Shown here piece by piece: positions 30,101 through 44,820 of a stretch of DNA of 64,000 bases. Below the pieces are notes generated by a model that saw only the letters and a program-made list of their open reading frames with translations, was not told where the DNA came from and did not search any database. The position numbers were made by a program, and so were the translations under genes. This DNA is from Symsagittifera roscoffensis (lineage: Eukaryota > Xenacoelomorpha > Acoela > Convolutidae): NCBI RefSeq assembly GCF_963678635.1, contig NC_087071.1, forward strand, positions 11,855,088-11,919,087. The letters are read 5' to 3'. Positions within the stretch are counted from its first letter, which is position 1; each line of letters opens with the position of its first letter.

Positions 30101-32400
30101 TTAACTTGAGCTGATACTAATACTCGTAGATAGGAAACTGTTGCGTCATGCGATTAGTGCCAAAGGCGTGTAACATTTCGTCAGTTTTGTTTAACAAGCT
30201 CTCGCAACTGATATGCATGTGTGCATTATCTGCCTTTATTTGAGATGTTAAATTTACTCGCAGATAGGAAACTTCTTGCGTCATGTCGTTATTGCCAAAG
30301 GCGTGTAACATTTCATTAATTTTGTTTTAAAAGCTCTCGGCACGGATATGCATTTGTGCAATATCTGCCATTTACTTGAGCTGATACTAATACTCGCAGA
30401 TAGGAAACTGTTGCGTCATGCGATTAGTGCCAAAGGCGTGTTACATTTCATTAGTTTTGTTTTACAAGCTCTCGCAACTGATATGCATGTGTGCAATATC
30501 TGCCATTTACTTGAGCTGATACTAATACTCGCAGATAGGAAACTGTTGCGTCATGCGATTAGTGCCTAAGGCGTGTAACTTTTCATCAGTTTTGTTTAAC
30601 AAGTTCTCGCAACTGATATGCATGTGTTCATTATCTGCCTTTACTTGAGATGATAAACTTACTCGCAGATAGGAAACTTCTTGCGTCATGTCGTTATTGC
30701 CAAAGGCGTGTTACATTTCATTAGTTTTGTTTCAGAAGCTCTCCCAACTGATATGCATGTGTGCATTATCTGCCTTTACTTGAGCTGATACTAATACTCG
30801 CAGATAGGAAACTGGTGCGTCATGCGAATAGTGCCAAAGGCGTGTAACATTTCATTAGTTTTGTTTTATAAGCTCTCGCCACGGATATGCATTTGTGCAA
30901 TATCTGCCATTAACTTGAGCTGATACTAATACTCGCAGTTATGAAACTGTTGCGTCATGCGATTAGTGCCAAAAGCGTGTAACATTTCATTAGTTTTGTT
31001 TTAAAAGCTCTCGGCACGGATATGCATTTGTGCAATATCTGCCATTAACTTGAGCTGATACTAATACTCGCAGATAGGAAACTGTTGCGGCATGCGAATA
31101 GTGCCAAAGGCGTGTAACATTTCATTAGTTTTGTTTCGTAAGCTCTCGCCACGGATCTGCATATGTGCATTATCTGCCTCTACTTGAGCTGATATAATTA
31201 CTCGCAGATAGGAAACTGGTGCGTCATGCGATTAGTGCCAAAGGCGTGTAGCATTTCATTAGTTTTGTTTTAAAAGCTCTCGCCACGGATATGCATTTGT
31301 GCAATATCTGCCATTAACTTGAGCTGATACTCATACTCGCAGTTATGAAACTGTTGCGTCATGCGATTAGTGCCAAAGGCGTGTAATTTTTCATTAATTT
31401 TGTTTTAAAAGCTCTCGGCACGGATATGCATTTGTGCAATATCTGCCATTAACTTGAGCTGATACTAATACTCGCAGATAGGAAACTGTTGCATCATGCG
31501 ATTAGTGCCAAAGGCGTGTAACATTTCATCAGTTTTGTTTAACAAGCTCTCGCAACTGATATGCATGTGTGCAATATCTGCCATTTACTTGAGCTGATAC
31601 TAATACTCGCAGATAGGAAACTGTTGCGTCATGCGATTAGTGCCAAAGGCGTGTAACATTTCATCAGTTTTGTTTAACAAGCTCTCGCAACTGATATGCA
31701 TGTGTGCATTATCTGCCTTTACTTGAGATGATAAACTTACTCGCAGATAGGAAACTTCTTGCGTCATGTCGTTATTGCCAAAGGCGTGTAACATTTCATT
31801 AATTTTGTTTTAAAAGCTCTCGGCACGGATATGCATTTGTGCAATATCTGCCATTAACTTGAGCTGATACTAATACTCGCAGATAGGAAACTGTTGCGTC
31901 ATGCGATTAGTGCCAAAGGCGTGTTACATTTCATTAGTTTTGTTTTAAAGCTCTCGCAACTGATATGCATGTGTGCAATATCTGCCATTTACTTGAGCTG
32001 ATACTAATACTCGCAGATAGGAAACTGTTGCGTCATGCGATTAGTGCCAAAGGCGTGTAACATTTCATCAGTTTTGTTTAACAAGCTCTCGCAACTGATA
32101 TGCATGTGTGCATTATCTGCCTTTACTTGAGATGATAAACTTACTCGCAGATAGGAAACTTCTTGCGTCATGTCGTTATTGCCAAAGGCGTGTTACATTT
32201 CATTAGTTTTGTTTCAGAAGCTCTCCCAACTGATATGCATGTGTGCATTATCTGCCTTTACTTGAGCTGATACTAATACTCGCAGATAGGAAACTGGTGC
32301 GTCATGCGATTGGTGCCAAAGGCGTGTAACATTTCATTAGTTTTGTTTTATAAGCTCTCGCCACGGATATGCATTTGTGCAATATCTGCCATTAACTTGA

Positions 32401-35400
32401 GCTCATACTAATACTCGCAGTTATGAAACTGTTGCGTCATGCGATTAGTGCCAAAGGCGTGTTACATTTCATTAGTTTTGTTTTACAAGCTCTCGCAACT
32501 GATATGCATGTGTGCAATATCTGCCATTTACTTGAGCTGATACTAATACTCGCAGATAGGAAACTGTTGCGTCATGCGATTAGTGCCAAAGGCGTGTAAC
32601 TTTTCATCAGTTTTGTTTAACAAGCTCTCGCAACTGATATGCATGTGTGCAATATCTGCCATTTACTTGAGCTGATACAAATACTCGCAGATAGGAAACT
32701 GTTGCGTCATGTGATTAGTGCCAAAGGCGTGTAACCTTTCATCAGTTTTGTTTAACAAGCTCTCGCAACTGATATGCATGTGTGAATTATCTGCCTTTAC
32801 CTGAGATGATAAACTTACTCGCAGATAGGAAAATTCTTGCGTCATGTCGTTATTGCCAAAGGCGTGTAACATTTCATTAATTTTGTTTTAAAAGCTCTCG
32901 GCACGGATATGCATTTGTGCAATACCTGCCATTTACTTGAGCTGATACTAATACTCGCAGATAGGAAACTGTTGCGTCATGCGATTAGTGCCAAAAGCGT
33001 GTTACATTTCATTAGTTTTGTTTTACAAGCTCTCGCAACTGATATGCATGTGTGCAATATCTGCCATTTACTTGAGCTGATACTAATACTCGCAGATAGG
33101 AAACTGTTGCGTCATGCGATTAGTGCCAAAGGCGTGTAACTTTTCATCAGTTTTGTTTAACAAGCTCTCGCAACTGATATGCATGTGTGCAATTTCTGCC
33201 ATTTACTTGAGCTGATACTAATACTCGCAGATAGGAAACTGTTGCGTCATGCGATTAGTGCCAAAGGCGTGTAACATTTCATCAGTTTTGTTTAACAAGC
33301 TCTAGCAACTGATATGCATGTGTGCATTATCTGCCTTTACTTGAGATGATAAACTTACTCGCAGATAGGAAACTTCTTGCGTCATGTCGTTATTGCCAAA
33401 GGCGTGTTACATTTCATTAGTTTTGTTTCAGAAGCTCTCCCAACTGATATGCATGTGTGCATTATCTGCCTTTACTTGAGCTGATACTAATACTCGCAGA
33501 TAGGAAACTGGTGCGTCATGCGATTAGTGTCAAAGGCGTGTAACATTTCATTAGTTTTGTTTTAAAAGCTCTCGGCACGGATATGCATTTGTGCAATATC
33601 TGCCATTAACTTGAGCTGATACTAATACTCGCAGATAGGAAACTGTTGTGTCATGCGATTAGTGCCAAAGGCGTGTAACATTTCATCAGTTTTCTTTAAC
33701 AAGCTCTCGCAACTGATATGCATGTGTGCATTATCTGCCTTTACTTGAGATGATAAACTTACTCGCAGATAGGAAACTTCTTGCGTCATGTCGTTATTGC
33801 CAAAGGCGTGTAACATTTCATTAATTTTGTTTTAAAAGCTCTCGGCACGGATATGCATTTGTGCAATATCTGCCATTAACTTGAGCTGATACTAATACTC
33901 GCAGATAGGAAACTGTTGCGTCATGCGATTAGTGCCAAAGGCGTGTAACATTTCATCAGTTTTGTTTAACAAGCTCTCGCAACTGATATGCATGTGTGCA
34001 TTATGTGCCTTTACTTGAGATGATAAACTTACTCGCAGATAGGAAACTTCTTGCGTCATGTCGTTATTGCCAAAGGCGTGTTACATTTCATTAGTTTTGT
34101 TTCAGAAGCTCTCCCAACTGATATGCATGTGTGCATTATCTGCCTTTACTTGAGCTGATACTAATACTCGCAGATAGGAAACTGGTGCGTCATGCGATTA
34201 GTGTCAAAGGCGTGTAACATTTCATTAGTTTTGTTTTATATGCTCTCGCCACGGATATGCATTTGTGCAATGTCTGCCATCAACTTGAGCTGATACTAAT
34301 ACTCGCAGTTATGAAACTGTTGCGTCATGCGATTAGTGCCAAAGGCGTGTAACATTTCATTAGTTTTGTTTTAAAAGCTCTCGGCACGGATATGCATTTG
34401 TGCAATATCTGCCATTAACTTGAGCTGATACTAATACTCGCAGATAGGAAACTGGTGCGTCATGCGATTAGTGCCAAAGGCGTGTAACATTTCATCAGTT
34501 TTGTTTAACAAGCTCTCGCAACTGATATGCATGTGTGCATTATCTGCCTTTACTTGAGATGATAAACTTACTCGCAGATAGGAAACTTCTTGCGTCATGT
34601 CGTTATTGCCAAAGGCGTGTAACATTTCATTAATTTTGTTTTAAAAGCTCTCGGCACGGATATGCATTTGTGCAATATCTGCCATTAACTTGAGCTGATA
34701 CTAATACTCGCAGATAGGAAACTGTTGCGTCATGCGATTAGTGCCAAAGGCGTGTAACATTTCATCGGTTTTGTTTAACAAGCTCTCGCAACTGATATGC
34801 ATGTGTGCAATATCTGCCATTTACTTGAGCTGATACTAATACTCGCAGATAGGAAACTGTTGCGTCATGCGATTAGTGCCAAGGGCGTGTTACATTTCAT
34901 TAGTTTTGTTTTAAAGCTCTCGCAACTGATATGCATGTGTGCAATATCTGCCATTTACTTGAGCTGATACTAATACTCGCAGATAGGAAACTGTTGCGTC
35001 ATGCGATTAGTGCCAAAGGCGTGTAACATTTCATCAGTTTTGTTTAACAAGCTCTCGCAACTGATATGCATGTGTGCATTATCTGCCTTTACTTGAGATG
35101 ATAAACTTACTCGCAGATAGGAAACTTCTTGCGTCATGTCGTTATTGCCAAAGGCGTGTTACATTTCATTAGTTTTGTTTCAGAAGCTCTCCCAACTGAT
35201 ATGCATGTGTGCATTATCTGCCTTTACTTGAGCTGATACTAATACTCGCAGATAGGAAACTGGTGCGTCATGCGATTAGTGCCAAAGGCGTGTAACATTT
35301 CATTAGTTTTGTTTTATAAGCTCTCGCCACGGATATGCATTTGTGCAATATCTGCCATTAACTTGAGCTCATACTAATACTCGCAGTTATGAAACTGTTG

Positions 35401-36338
35401 CGTCATGCGATTAGTGCCAAAGGCGTGTTACATTTCATTAGTTTTGTTTTACAAGCTCTCGCAACTGATATGCATGTGTGCAATATCTGCCATTTACTTG
35501 AGCTGATACTAATACTCGCAGATAGGAAACTGTTGCGTCATGCGATTAGTGCCAAAGGCGTGTAACTTTTCATCAGTTTTGTTTAACAAGCTCTCGCAAC
35601 TGATATGCATGTGTGCAATATCTGCCATTTACTTGAGCTGATACAAATACTCGCAGATAGGAAACTGTTGCGTCATGCGATTAGTGCCAAAGGCGTGTAA
35701 CCTTTCATCAGTTTTGTTTAACAAGCTCTCGCAACTGATATGCATGTGTGAATTATCTGCCTTTACCTGAGATGATAAACTTACTCGCAGATAGGAAACT
35801 TCTTGCGTCATGTCGTTATTGCCAAAGGCGTGTAACATTTCATTAATTTTGTTTTAAAAGCTCTCTTAACGGATATGCATTTGTGCAATATCTGCCATTT
35901 ACTTGAGCTGATACTAATACTCGCAGATAGGAAACTGTTGCGTCATGCGATTAGTGCCAAAAGCGTGTTACATTTCATTAGTTTTGTTTTACAAGCTCTC
36001 GCAACTGATATGCATGTGTGCAATATCTGCCATTTACTTGAGCTGATACTAATACTCGCAGATAGGAAACTGTTGCGTCATGCGATTAGTGCCAAAGGCG
36101 TGTAACTTTTCATCAGTTTTGTTTAACAAGCTCTCGCAACTGATATGCATGTGTGCAATATCTGCCATTTACTTGAGCTGATACTAATACTCGCAGATAG
36201 GAAACTGTTGCGTCATGCGATTAGTGCCAAAGGCGTGTAACATTTCATCAGTTTTGTTTAACAAGCTCTAGCAACTGATATGCATGTGTGCAATATCTGC
36301 CATTTACTTGAGCTGATACTAATACTCGCAGATAGGAA
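32401..36338 (+). repeat. Higher-order repeat, 2966-bp spacing
   Basis: The rare variant GAGCTCATACTAAT starts near 32401 and 35367. Neighbouring private variants (TGTGAATTATCTGCC with TTTACCTGAG) recur at the same 2966-bp offset near 32783 and 35749. The block is about 22 monomers long and arose by an in-array duplication. Confidence 0.75.
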
Positions 36339-39300
36339 ACTGGTGCGTCATGCGATTAGTGTCAAAGGCGTGTAACATTTCATTAGTTTTGTTTTATATG
36401 CTCTCGCCACGGATATGCATTTGTGCAATATCTGCCATCAACTTGAGCTGATACTAATACTCGCAGTTATGAAACTGTTGCGTCATGCGATTAGTGCCAA
36501 AGGCGTGTAACATTTCATTAGTTTTGTTTTAAAAGCTCTCGGCACGGATATGCATTTGTGCAATATCTGCCATTAACTTGAGCTGATACTAATACTCGCA
36601 GTTATGAAACTGTTGCGTCATGCGATTAGTGCCAAAGGCGTGTAACATTTCATTAGTTTTGTTTTAAAAGCTCTCGGCACGGATATGCATTTGTGCAATA
36701 TCTGCCATTAACTTGAGCTGATACTAATAATCGCAGATAGGAAACTGTTGTGTCATGCGATTAGTGCCAAAGGCGTGTAACTTTTCATCAGTTTTGTTTA
36801 ACAAGCTCTCGCAACTGATATGCATGTGTGCATTATCTGCCTTTACTTGAGATGATAAACTTACTCGCAGAAAGGAAACTTCTTGCGTCATGTCGTTATT
36901 GCCAAAGGCGTGTTACATTTCATCAGTTTTGTTTCAGAAGCTCTCCCAACTGATATGCATGTGTGCATTATCTGCCTTTACTTGAGCTGATACTAATACT
37001 CGCAGATAGGAAACTGGTGCGTCATGCGATTAGTGTCAAAGGCGTGTAACATTTCATTAGTTTTGTTTTATATGCTCTCGCCACGGATATGCATTTGTGC
37101 AATATCTGCCATCAACTTGAGCTGATACTAATACTCGCAGTTATGAAACTGTTGCGTCATGCGATTAGTGCCAAAGGCGTGTAACATTTCATTAGTTTTG
37201 TTTTAAAAGCTCTCGGCACGGATATGCATTTGTGCAATATCTGCCATTAACTTGAGCTGATACTAATAATCGCAGATAGGAAACTGTTGTGTCATGCGAT
37301 TAGTGCCAAAGGCGTGTAACTTTTCATCAGTTTTGTTTAACAAGCTCTCGCAACTGATATGCATGTGTGCAATATCTGCCATTTACTTGAGCTGATACTA
37401 ATACTCGCAGATAGGAAACTGTTGCGTCATGCGATTAGTGCCAAAGGCGTGTAACATTTCATCAGTTTTGTTTAACAAGCTCTAGCAACTGATATGCATG
37501 TGTGCATTATCTGCCTTTACTTGAGATGATAAACTTACTCGCAGAAAGGAAACTTCTTGCGTCATGTCGTTATTGCCAAAGGCGTGTTACATTTCATTAG
37601 TTTTGTTTCAGAAGCTCTCCCAACTGATATGCATGTGTGCATTATCTGCCTTTACTTGAGCTGATACTAATACTCGCAGATAGGAAACTGGTGCGTCATG
37701 CGATTAGTGTCAAAGGCGTGTAACATTTCATTAGTTTTGTTTTATATGCTCTCGCCACGGATATGCATTTGTGCAATATCTGCCATCAACTTGAGCTGAT
37801 ACTAATACTCGCAGTTATGAAACTGTCGCGTCATGCGATTAGTGCCAAAGGCGTGTAACATTTCATTAATTTTGTTTTAAAAGCTCTCGGCACGGATATG
37901 CATTTGTGCAATATCTGCCATTAACTTGAGCTGATACTAATACTCGCAGATAGGAAACTGTTGTGTCATGCGAATAGTGCCAAAGGCGTGTAACATTTCA
38001 TTAGTTTTGTTTCGTAAGCTCTCGCCACGGATATGCATTTGTGCAATATCTGCCATTAACTTGAGCTGATACTAATACTCGCAGTTATGAAACTGTTGCG
38101 TCATGCGATTAGTGCCAAAGGCGTGTAACATTTCATTAATCTTGTTTTAAAAGCTCTCGGCACGGATATGCATTTGTGCAATATCTGCCATTAACTTGAG
38201 CTGATACTAATACTCGCAGATAGGAAACTGGTGCGTCATGCGATTAGTGCCAAAGGCGTGTAACATTTCATTAGTTTTGTTTTATACGCTCTCGCCACGG
38301 ATATGCATTTGTGCAATATCTGCCATTAACTTGAGCTGATACTAATACTCGCAGTTATGAAACTGTTGCGTCATGCGATTAGTGCCAAATGCGTGTAACA
38401 TTTCATTAGTTTTGTTTCACAAGCTCTCGCAACTGATATGCATGTGTGCATTATCTGCCTTTACTTGAGATGATAAACTTACTCGCAGAAAGGAAACTTC
38501 TTGCGTCATGTCGTTATTGCCAAAGGCGTGTTACATTTCATTAGTTTTGTTTCAGAAGCTCTCCCAACTGATATGCATGTGTGCATTATCTGCCTTTACT
38601 TGAGCTGATACTAATACTCGCAGATAGGAAACTGGTGCGTCATGCGATTAGTGTCAAAGGCGTGTAACATTTCATTAGTTTTGTTTTATATGCTCTCGCC
38701 ACGGATATGCATTTGTGCAATATCTGCCATCAACTTGAGCTGATACTAATACTCGCAGTTATGAAACTGTCGCGTCATGCGATTAGTGCCAAAGGCGTGT
38801 AACATTTCATTAATTTTGTTTTAAAAGCTCTCGGCACGGATATGCATTTGTGCAATATCTGCCATTAACTTGAGCTGATACTAATACTCGCAGATAGGAA
38901 ACTGTTGTGTCATGCGAATAGTGCCAAAGGCGTGTAACATTTCATTAGTTTTGTTTCGTAAGCTCTCGCCACGGATCTGCATATGTGCATTAGCTGCCTC
39001 TACTTGAGCTGATATAATTACTCGCAGATAGGAAACTGGTGCGTCATGCGATTAGTGCCAAAGGCGTGTAACATTTCATTAGTTTTGTTTTATAAGCTCT
39101 CGCCACGGATATGCATTTGTGCAATATCTGCCATTAACTTGAGCTGATACTAATACTCGCAGTTATGAAACTGTTGCGTCATGCGATTAGTGCCAAAGGC
39201 GTGTAACATTTCATTAATCTTGTTTTAAAAGCTCTCGGCACGGATATGCATTTGTGCAATATCTGCCATTAACTTGAGCTGATACTAATACTCGCAGATA

Positions 39301-40004
39301 GGAAACTGGTGCGTCATGCGATTAGTGCCAAAGGCGTGTAACATTTCATTAGTTTTGTTTTATACGCTCTCGCCACGGATATGCATTTGTGCAATATCTG
39401 CCATCAACTTGAGCTGATACTAATACTCGCAGTTATGAAACTGTTGCGTCATGCGATTAGTGCCAAAGGCGTGTAACATTTCATTAGTTTTGTTTTAAAA
39501 GCTCTCGGCACGGATATGCATTTGTGCAATATCTGCCATTAACTTGAGCTGATACTAATACTCGCAGATAGAAAACTGTTGTGTCATGCGAATAGTGCCA
39601 AAGGCGTGTAACATTTCATTAGTTTTGTTTCGTAAGCTCTCGCCACGGATCTGCATATGTGCATTATCTGCCTCTACTTGAGCTGATATAATTACTCGCA
39701 GATAGGAAACTGGTGCGTCATGCGATTAGTGCCAAAGGCGTGTAACATTTCATTAGTTTTGTTTTATAAGCTCTCGCCACGGATATGCATTTGTGCAATA
39801 TCTGCAATTAACTTGAGCTGATACTAATACTCGCAGTTATGAAACTGTTGCGTCATGCGATTAGTGCCAAAGGCGTGTAACATTTCATTAATCTTGTTTT
39901 AAAAGCTCTCGGCACGGATATGCATTTGTGCAATATCTGCCATTAACTTGAGCTGATACTAATACTCGTAGATAGGAAACTGTTGCGTCATGCGATTAGT
40001 GCCA

Positions 40005-42035
40005 AAGGCGTGTAACATTTCATCAGTTTTGTTTAACAAGCTCTCGCAACTGATATGCATGTGTGCATTATCTGCCTTTACTTGAGATGTTAAATTTACT
40101 CGCAGATAGGAAACTTCTTGCGTCATGTCGTTATTGCCAAAGGCGTGTAACATTTCATTAATTTTGTTTTAAAAGCTCTCGGCACGGATATGCATTTGTG
40201 CAATATCTGCCATTTACTTGAGCTGATACTAATACTCGCAGATAGGAAACTGTTGCGTCATGCGATTAGTGCCAAAGGCGTGTAACATTTCATTAGTTTT
40301 GTTTTATAAGCTCTCGCCACGGATATGCATTTGTGCAATATCTGCCATTAACTTGAGCTGATACTAATACTCGTAGTTATGAAACTGTTGCGTCATGCGA
40401 TTAGTGCCAAAGGCGTGTAACATTTCAGTAATTTTGTTTTAAAAGCTCTCGGCACGGATATGCATTTGTGCAATATCTGCCATTAACTTGAGCTGATACT
40501 AATACTCGCAGATAGGAAACTGTTGCGTCATGCGATTAGTGCCAAAGGCGTGTAACATTTCATCAGTTTTGTTTAACAAGCTCTCGCAACTGATATGCAT
40601 GTGTGCATTATCTGCCTTTACTTGAGATGATAAACTTACTCGCAGATAGGAAACTTCTTGCGTCATGTCGTTATTGCCAAAGGCGTGTAACATTTCATTA
40701 ATTTTGTTTTAAAAGCTCTCGGCACGGATATGCATTTGTGCAATATCTGCCATTAACTTGAGCTGATACTAATACTCGCAGATAGTAAACTGTTGCGTCA
40801 TGCGATTAGTGCCAAAGGCGTGTAACATTTCATCAGTTTTGTTTAACAAGCTCTCGCAACTGATATGCATGTGTGCAATATCTGCCATTTACTTGAGCTG
40901 ATACTAATACTCGCAGATAGGAAACTGTTGCGTCATGCGATTTGTGCCAAAGGCGTGTAACATTTCATTAATTTTGTTTTAAAAGCTCTCGGCACGGATA
41001 TGCATTTGTGCAATATCTGCCATTAACTTGAGCTGATACTAATACTCGCAGATAGTAAACTGTTGCGTCATGCGATTAGTGCCAGAGGCGTGTAACATTT
41101 CATCAGTTTTGTTTAACAAGCTCTCGCAACTGATATGCATGTGTGCATTATCTGCCTTTACTTGAGATGTTAAATTTACTCGCAGATAGGAAACTTCTTG
41201 CGTCATGTCGTTATTGCCAAAGGCGTGTAACATTTCATTAATTTTGTTTTAAAAGCTCTCGGCACGGATATGCATTTGTGCAATATCTGCCATTTACTTG
41301 AGCTGATACTAATACTCGCAGATAGGAAACTGTTGCGTCATGCGATTAGTGCCAAAGGCGTGTAACATTTCATTAGTTTTGTTTTATAAGCTCTCGCCAC
41401 GGATATGCATTTGTGCAATATCTGCCATTAACTTGAGCTGATACTAATACTCGTAGTTATGAAACTGTTGCGTCATGCGATTAGTGCCAAAGGCGTGTAA
41501 CATTTCAGTAATTTTGTTTTAAAAGCTCTCGGCACGGATATGCATTTGTGCAATATCTGCCATTAACTTGAGCTGATACTAATACTCGCAGATAGGAAAC
41601 TGTTGCGTCATGCGATTAGTGCCAAAGGCGTGTAACATTTCATCAGTTTTGTTTAACAAGCTCTCGCAACTGATATGCATGTGTGCATTATCTGCCTTTA
41701 CTTGAGATGATAAACTTACTCGCAGATAGGAAACTTCTTGCGTCATGTCGTTATTGCCAAAGGCGTGTAACATTTCATTAATTTTGTTTTAAAAGCTCTC
41801 GGCACGGATATGCATTTGTGCAATATCTGCCATTAACTTGAGCTGATACTAATACTCGCAGATAGTAAACTGTTGCGTCATGCGATTAGTGCCAAAGGCG
41901 TGTAACATTTCATCAGTTTTGTTTAACAAGCTCTCGCAACTGATATGCATGTGTGCAATATCTGCCATTTACTTGAGCTGATACTAATACTCGCAGATAG
42001 GAAACTGTTGCGTCATGCGATTTGTGCCAAAGGCG
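40005..42035 (+). repeat. Higher-order repeat, tandem 1080-bp (8-monomer) duplication
   Basis: Sequence from about 40005 recurs 1080 bp later with essentially no differences over most of its length. Diagnostic variants CATTTCAGTAATTTTG (40423 and 41503) and GATAGTAAACTG (near 40782 and 41862) coincide exactly. A 540-bp (4-monomer) sub-period is also visible. Confidence 0.9.
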
Positions 42036-44820
42036 TGTTACATTTCATTAGTTTTGTTTTACAAGCTCTCGCAACTGATATGCATGTGTGCAATATCTGC
42101 CATTTACTTGAGCTGATACTAATACTCGCAGATAGGAAACTGTTGCGTCATGCGATTAGTGCCAAAGGCGTGTAACAATTCATCAGTTTTGTTTAACAAG
42201 CTCTCGCAACTGATATGCATGTGTGCATTATCTGCCTTTACTTGAGATGATAAACTTACTCGCAGATAGGAAACTTCTTGCGTCATGTCGTTATTGGCAA
42301 AGGCGTGTTACATTTCATTAGTTTTGTTTCAGAAGCTCTCCCAACTGATATGCATGTGTGCATTATCTGCCTTTACTTGAGCTGATACTAATACTCGCAG
42401 ATAGGAAACTGGTGCGTCATGCGATTAGTGCCACAGGCGTGTAACATTTCATTAGTTTTGTTATATAAGCTCTCGCCACGGATATGCATTTGTGCAATAT
42501 CTGCCATTAACTTGAGCTCATACTAATACTCGCAGTTATGAAACTGTTGCGTCATGCGATTAGTGCCAAAGGCGTGTAACATTTCATTAGTTTTGTTTTA
42601 AAAGCTCTCGGCACGGTTATGCATTTGTGCAATATCTGCCATTAACTTGAGCTGATACTAATACTCGCAGATAGGAAACTGTTGCTTCATGCGAATAGTG
42701 CCAAAGGCGTGTAACCTTTCATTAGTTTTGTTTCGTAAGCTCTCGCCACGGATCTGCATATGTGCATTATCTGCCTCTACTTGAGCTGATATAATTACTC
42801 GCAGATAGGAAACCGGTGCGTCATGCGATTAGTGCCAAAGGCGTGTAACATTTCATTAGTTTTGTTTTATAAGCTCTCGCCACGGATATGCGTTTGTGCA
42901 ATATCTGCCATTAACTTGAGCTGATACTAATACTCGCAGTTATGAAACTGTTGCGTCATGCGATTATTGCCAAAGGCGTGTTACATTTCATTCGTTTTGT
43001 TTTACAAGCTCTCGCAACTGATATGCATGTGTGCAATATCTGTCATTTACTTGAGCTGATACTAATACTCGCAGATAGGAAACTGGTGCGTCATGCGATT
43101 AGTGCCAAAGGCGTGTTACATTTCATTAGTTTTGTTTTACAAGCTCTGCTAAATGATATGCATGTGTGCAATATCTGCCATTTACTTGAGCTGATACTAA
43201 TACTCGCAGATAGGAAACTGTTGCGTCATGCGATTAGTGCCAAAGGCGTGTTACATTTCATTCGTTTTGTTTCGTAAGCTCTCGCCACGGATCTGCATAT
43301 TTGCATTATCTGCCTCTACTTGAGCTGATATAATTACTCGCAGATAGGAAACTGGTGCGTCATGCGATTAGTGCCAAAGGCGTGTAGCATTTCATTAGTT
43401 TTGATTTATAAGCTCTCGCCACGGATGTGCATTTGTGCAATATCTGCCATTAACTTGAGCTGATACTAATACTCGCAGTTATGAAACTGCTGCGTCATGC
43501 GATTAGTGCCAAAGGCGTGTAACATTTCATTAGTTTTTTTTCACAAGCTCTCGCAACTGATTTGCATGTGTGCAATATCTGCCATTTACTTGAGCTGATA
43601 CTAATACTCGCAGATAGGAAACTGTTGCGTCATGCGATTAGTGCCAAAGGCGTGTTACATTTCATTCGTTTTGTTTCGTAAGCTCTCGCCACGGATCTGC
43701 ATATGTGCATTATCTGCCTCTACTTGAGCTGATATAATTACTCGCAGATAGGAAACTGGTGCGTCATGCGATTAGTGCCAAAGGCGTGTAACATTTCATT
43801 AGTTTTGTTTTATAAGCTCTCGCCACGGATATGCTTTTGTGCAATATCTGCCATTAACTTGAGCTGATACTAATACTCGCAGTTATTAAACTGTTGCGTC
43901 ATGCGATTAGTGCCAAAGGCGTGTAACATTTCTTTAGTTTTGTTTCACAAGCTCTCGCAACTGATATGCATGTGTGCATTATCTGCCTTTACTTGAGCTG
44001 ATACTAATACTCGCAGATAGGAAACTGCTGCGTCATGCGATTAGTGCCAAAGGCGTGTAACATTTCATTAGTTTTGTTTTATAAGCTCTCGCCACTGATA
44101 TGCATGTGCGCAATTTCTGCCTTTACTTGAGCTGATAAAATGACTCGCAGATAGGAAACTTCTTGCGTCATGCGATTAGTGCCAAAGGCGTGTTACATTT
44201 CATTCGTTTTGTTTTACAAGCTCTCGCAACTGATATGCATGTGTGCAATATCTGTCATTTACTTGAGCTGATACTAATACTCGCAGATAGGAAACTGTTG
44301 CGTCATGCGATTAGTGCCAAACGCGTGTAACATTTCATTAGTTTTGTTTTAGAAGCTCTGATATGCATGTGTGCAATATCTGCCATTCACTTGAGCTGAT
44401 ACTAATACTCGCAGATAGGAAACTTTTGCGTCATGCGATTAGTGCCAAAGGCGTGTAACATTTCATTAGTTTTGTTTTAAAAGCTCTCGGCACGGATATG
44501 CATTTGTGCAATATCTGCCATTAACTTGAGCTGATACTAAAACTCGCAGATAGGAAAATGTTGCGTCATGCGAATAGTGCCAAAGGCGTGTAACATTTCA
44601 TTAGTTTTGTTTCATAAGCTCTCGCCACGGATCTGCATATGTGCATTATCTGCCTCTACTTGAGCTGATATAATTACTCGCAGATAGGAAACTGGTGCGT
44701 CATGCGATTAGAGCCAAAGGCGTGTAACATTTCATTAGTTTTGTTTTATAAGCTCTCGCCACGGATATGCATTTGTGCAATATCTGCCATTAACTTGAGC
44801 TGATACTAATACTCGCAGTT

